Positions 12,372 through 13,345 of a DNA stretch of 13,345 nt are shown here, one piece after another; the stretch's first letter is position 1, and the number at the start of each line of letters is the position of its first letter. A program made the translations under genes and the position numbers. Origin of the DNA: Candidatus Proteinoplasmatales archaeon SG8-5 (GTDB lineage: Archaea; Thermoplasmatota; Thermoplasmata; SG8-5); the NCBI GenBank assembly GCA_001595885.1, contig LSSH01000081.1, positions 1-13,345 on the forward strand. The letters are read 5' to 3'. The notes under the pieces are model-generated. The model did not search any database and was not told the DNA's origin. It saw only the letters and a list, made by a program, of their open reading frames with translations.

Positions 12372-13345
12372 ATGTACGTTGTGGTCGCTGGGGCAGGGCA
12401 GGTCGGCACCGAGATCGCAAAGAACCTTTTGGACGAGGGCCACAGCGTCGCCGTCATAGAACATGACAAAAAAAGATTGGAATCCATTGAGACCCTGGAC
12501 GTGCTGGCCCTGGAGGGGAACGCGGCGAGCCCGCAGAAGCTCGCAGAGGCCGGCATCAACTCCGCTGATATGCTGATAGCCGTGACGGGCTCCGACGAGG
12601 TCAACATCATCGCCTGCATCGTTGCCAAGTCCAAGGGCTGCAAGACGATAGCCAGGATCAGCAATGCCGATTACGTGAAGGAGGGCATGGTCGCGGGAAA
12701 GCTGGAGATATTCCACGCGGACGTTGCCATCTGCCCGGACATGGTCACCGCCACCCAGATATCGAAGATGCTGCTCCTTCCCTCGCTGGTGCAGAGCGGC
12801 GAGCTGTCAAAGGGCAGGTCGGTGGTCATCGAGCTCAAGCTCACGCCCGGTTGCTCCTCAATATCCAGAATGCCCGGCAGCATCAAGCTGCCCCACGGCG
12901 CGCACATCAGCGCGGTCAGCCGCTTCGGGGCCGTGCTCAGGCCCGAGCTCTCGGGAGAGTTCAAGGAGGACGACCGCGTCATCGTGGTCCTGGAGAAGAA
13001 GGAGTCCGTCCCTGAGGTCGAGAGGGCCTTCGGCCTGGGTGCCGGAGAGTGCAAGGCGGTGGGCGACAGGTTGGAGACGGGCATGCAGAAGATAGTCATC
13101 GTGGGCGCGACCAGGACGGGCATCCAGGTGGCCAAGGAGCTGGAGGGCACCAGGATCGTCATGCTGATCGATATGGACGAGGCCAAGTGCGCAGAGGCCA
13201 CCACCCAGCTGTCGACGACGTTGGTGATACGCGGAGACGCGCGCGACCCCGAGGTCCTGACGGGCGAGGGCGTGGAGGACGCCGGCGCATTCGTGGCGAC
13301 CACCGACAACACGGAGTTCAACATGCTCACGTGCCTCCTGGCACG
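12372..13345 (+). CDS. trkA: TrkA-type potassium uptake regulator with NAD-binding RCK domains, 3' end beyond the window
   Basis: TrkA is a cytoplasmic ring-forming regulator that binds NAD(H) or nucleotides and gates a TrkH-type potassium channel in the membrane. The visible 324 residues show a first TrkA_N (Rossmann) domain with GAGQVG at 7-12 and the acidic end of strand two in VIEHD (about 28-32), a TrkA_C-like domain at about 130-215, and the start of a second TrkA_N domain from about 222. In that second domain the glycine motif is GATRTG, a weaker nucleotide site. The order fits the double-domain TrkA of about 440-460 residues. I chose the ATG at 12372 because the protein then starts like the family (MYVVVAGAG) and the TATA spacing fits; ATGs at 12366 and 12300 are in frame. 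No TrkH gene is visible. Confidence 0.9.
   Translation, partial: MYVVVAGAGQVGTEIAKNLLDEGHSVAVIEHDKKRLESIETLDVLALEGNAASPQKLAEAGINSADMLIAVTGSDEVNIIACIVAKSKGCKTIARISNADYVKEGMVAGKLEIFHADVAICPDMVTATQISKMLLLPSLVQSGELSKGRSVVIELKLTPGCSSISRMPGSIKLPHGAHISAVSRFGAVLRPELSGEFKEDDRVIVVLEKKESVPEVERAFGLGAGECKAVGDRLETGMQKIVIVGATRTGIQVAKELEGTRIVMLIDMDEAKCAEATTQLSTTLVIRGDARDPEVLTGEGVEDAGAFVATTDNTEFNMLTCLLA

Overview
The window is archaeal. It carries the archaeal RNA polymerase gene order rpoH-rpoB-rpoA1-rpoA2-rpl30e-nusA, an archaeal-type S-adenosylmethionine synthetase, TATA-box promoters, Shine-Dalgarno (SD) sites of the GGAGG/GGTGA type, and a tRNA gene interrupted by bulge-helix-bulge introns with no encoded CCA. 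The coding sequence looks GC-rich. The large B subunit is one unsplit gene, whereas methanogens of other classes and haloarchaea usually split it, and it carries an extra CxxC...CxxC segment. A member of Thermoplasmatota, or a close relative, is my best guess; that placement is an inference.

Layout. Positions 1-149 hold what may be the last codons of a plus-strand gene and a hairpin plus T-tract between converging genes. Positions 150-1952 (minus) are a two-gene unit: S-adenosylmethionine synthetase followed by a winged-helix protein that looks like the DUF4443 family. A divergent promoter region (1953-2084) separates it from a plus-strand proC-like pyrroline-5-carboxylate reductase (2085-2927). 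Positions 2962-11764 (minus) are the RNA polymerase operon, read right to left as rpoH, rpoB, rpoA1, rpoA2, rpl30e, nusA. Junctions within rpoH-rpl30e overlap or lie within 3 nt; only rpl30e-nusA has a real gap (74 nt). The usual archaeal continuation into rps12 and rps7 is absent because proC converges on the end of nusA.

Upstream of rpoH, positions 11850-12140 (minus) hold a tRNA-Lys(UUU) gene of 291 bp whose mature RNA would be only 74 nt. I can place three introns: 25 nt in the D-loop, 47 nt at the canonical 37/38 site, and 145 nt in the T-loop. Each can be excised at a bulge-helix-bulge-like structure to give a regular cloverleaf. An AT-rich divergent promoter region follows (12141-12371), then a plus-strand TrkA-type NAD-binding potassium-transport regulator that runs off the right edge.

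How the genes relate. The centre is transcription and translation machinery: catalytic RNAP subunits, the RNAP assembly subunit H, ribosomal protein L30e, the elongation factor NusA and a lysine tRNA. No oligo-T terminator or convincing TATA box lies between the tRNA and rpoH, so they may share a transcript. The most notable observations are the three-intron tRNA, an imperfect copy of the 5' end of nusA in front of nusA, an extra N-terminal domain on RpoA2, and the extra cysteine-rich insert in RpoB.
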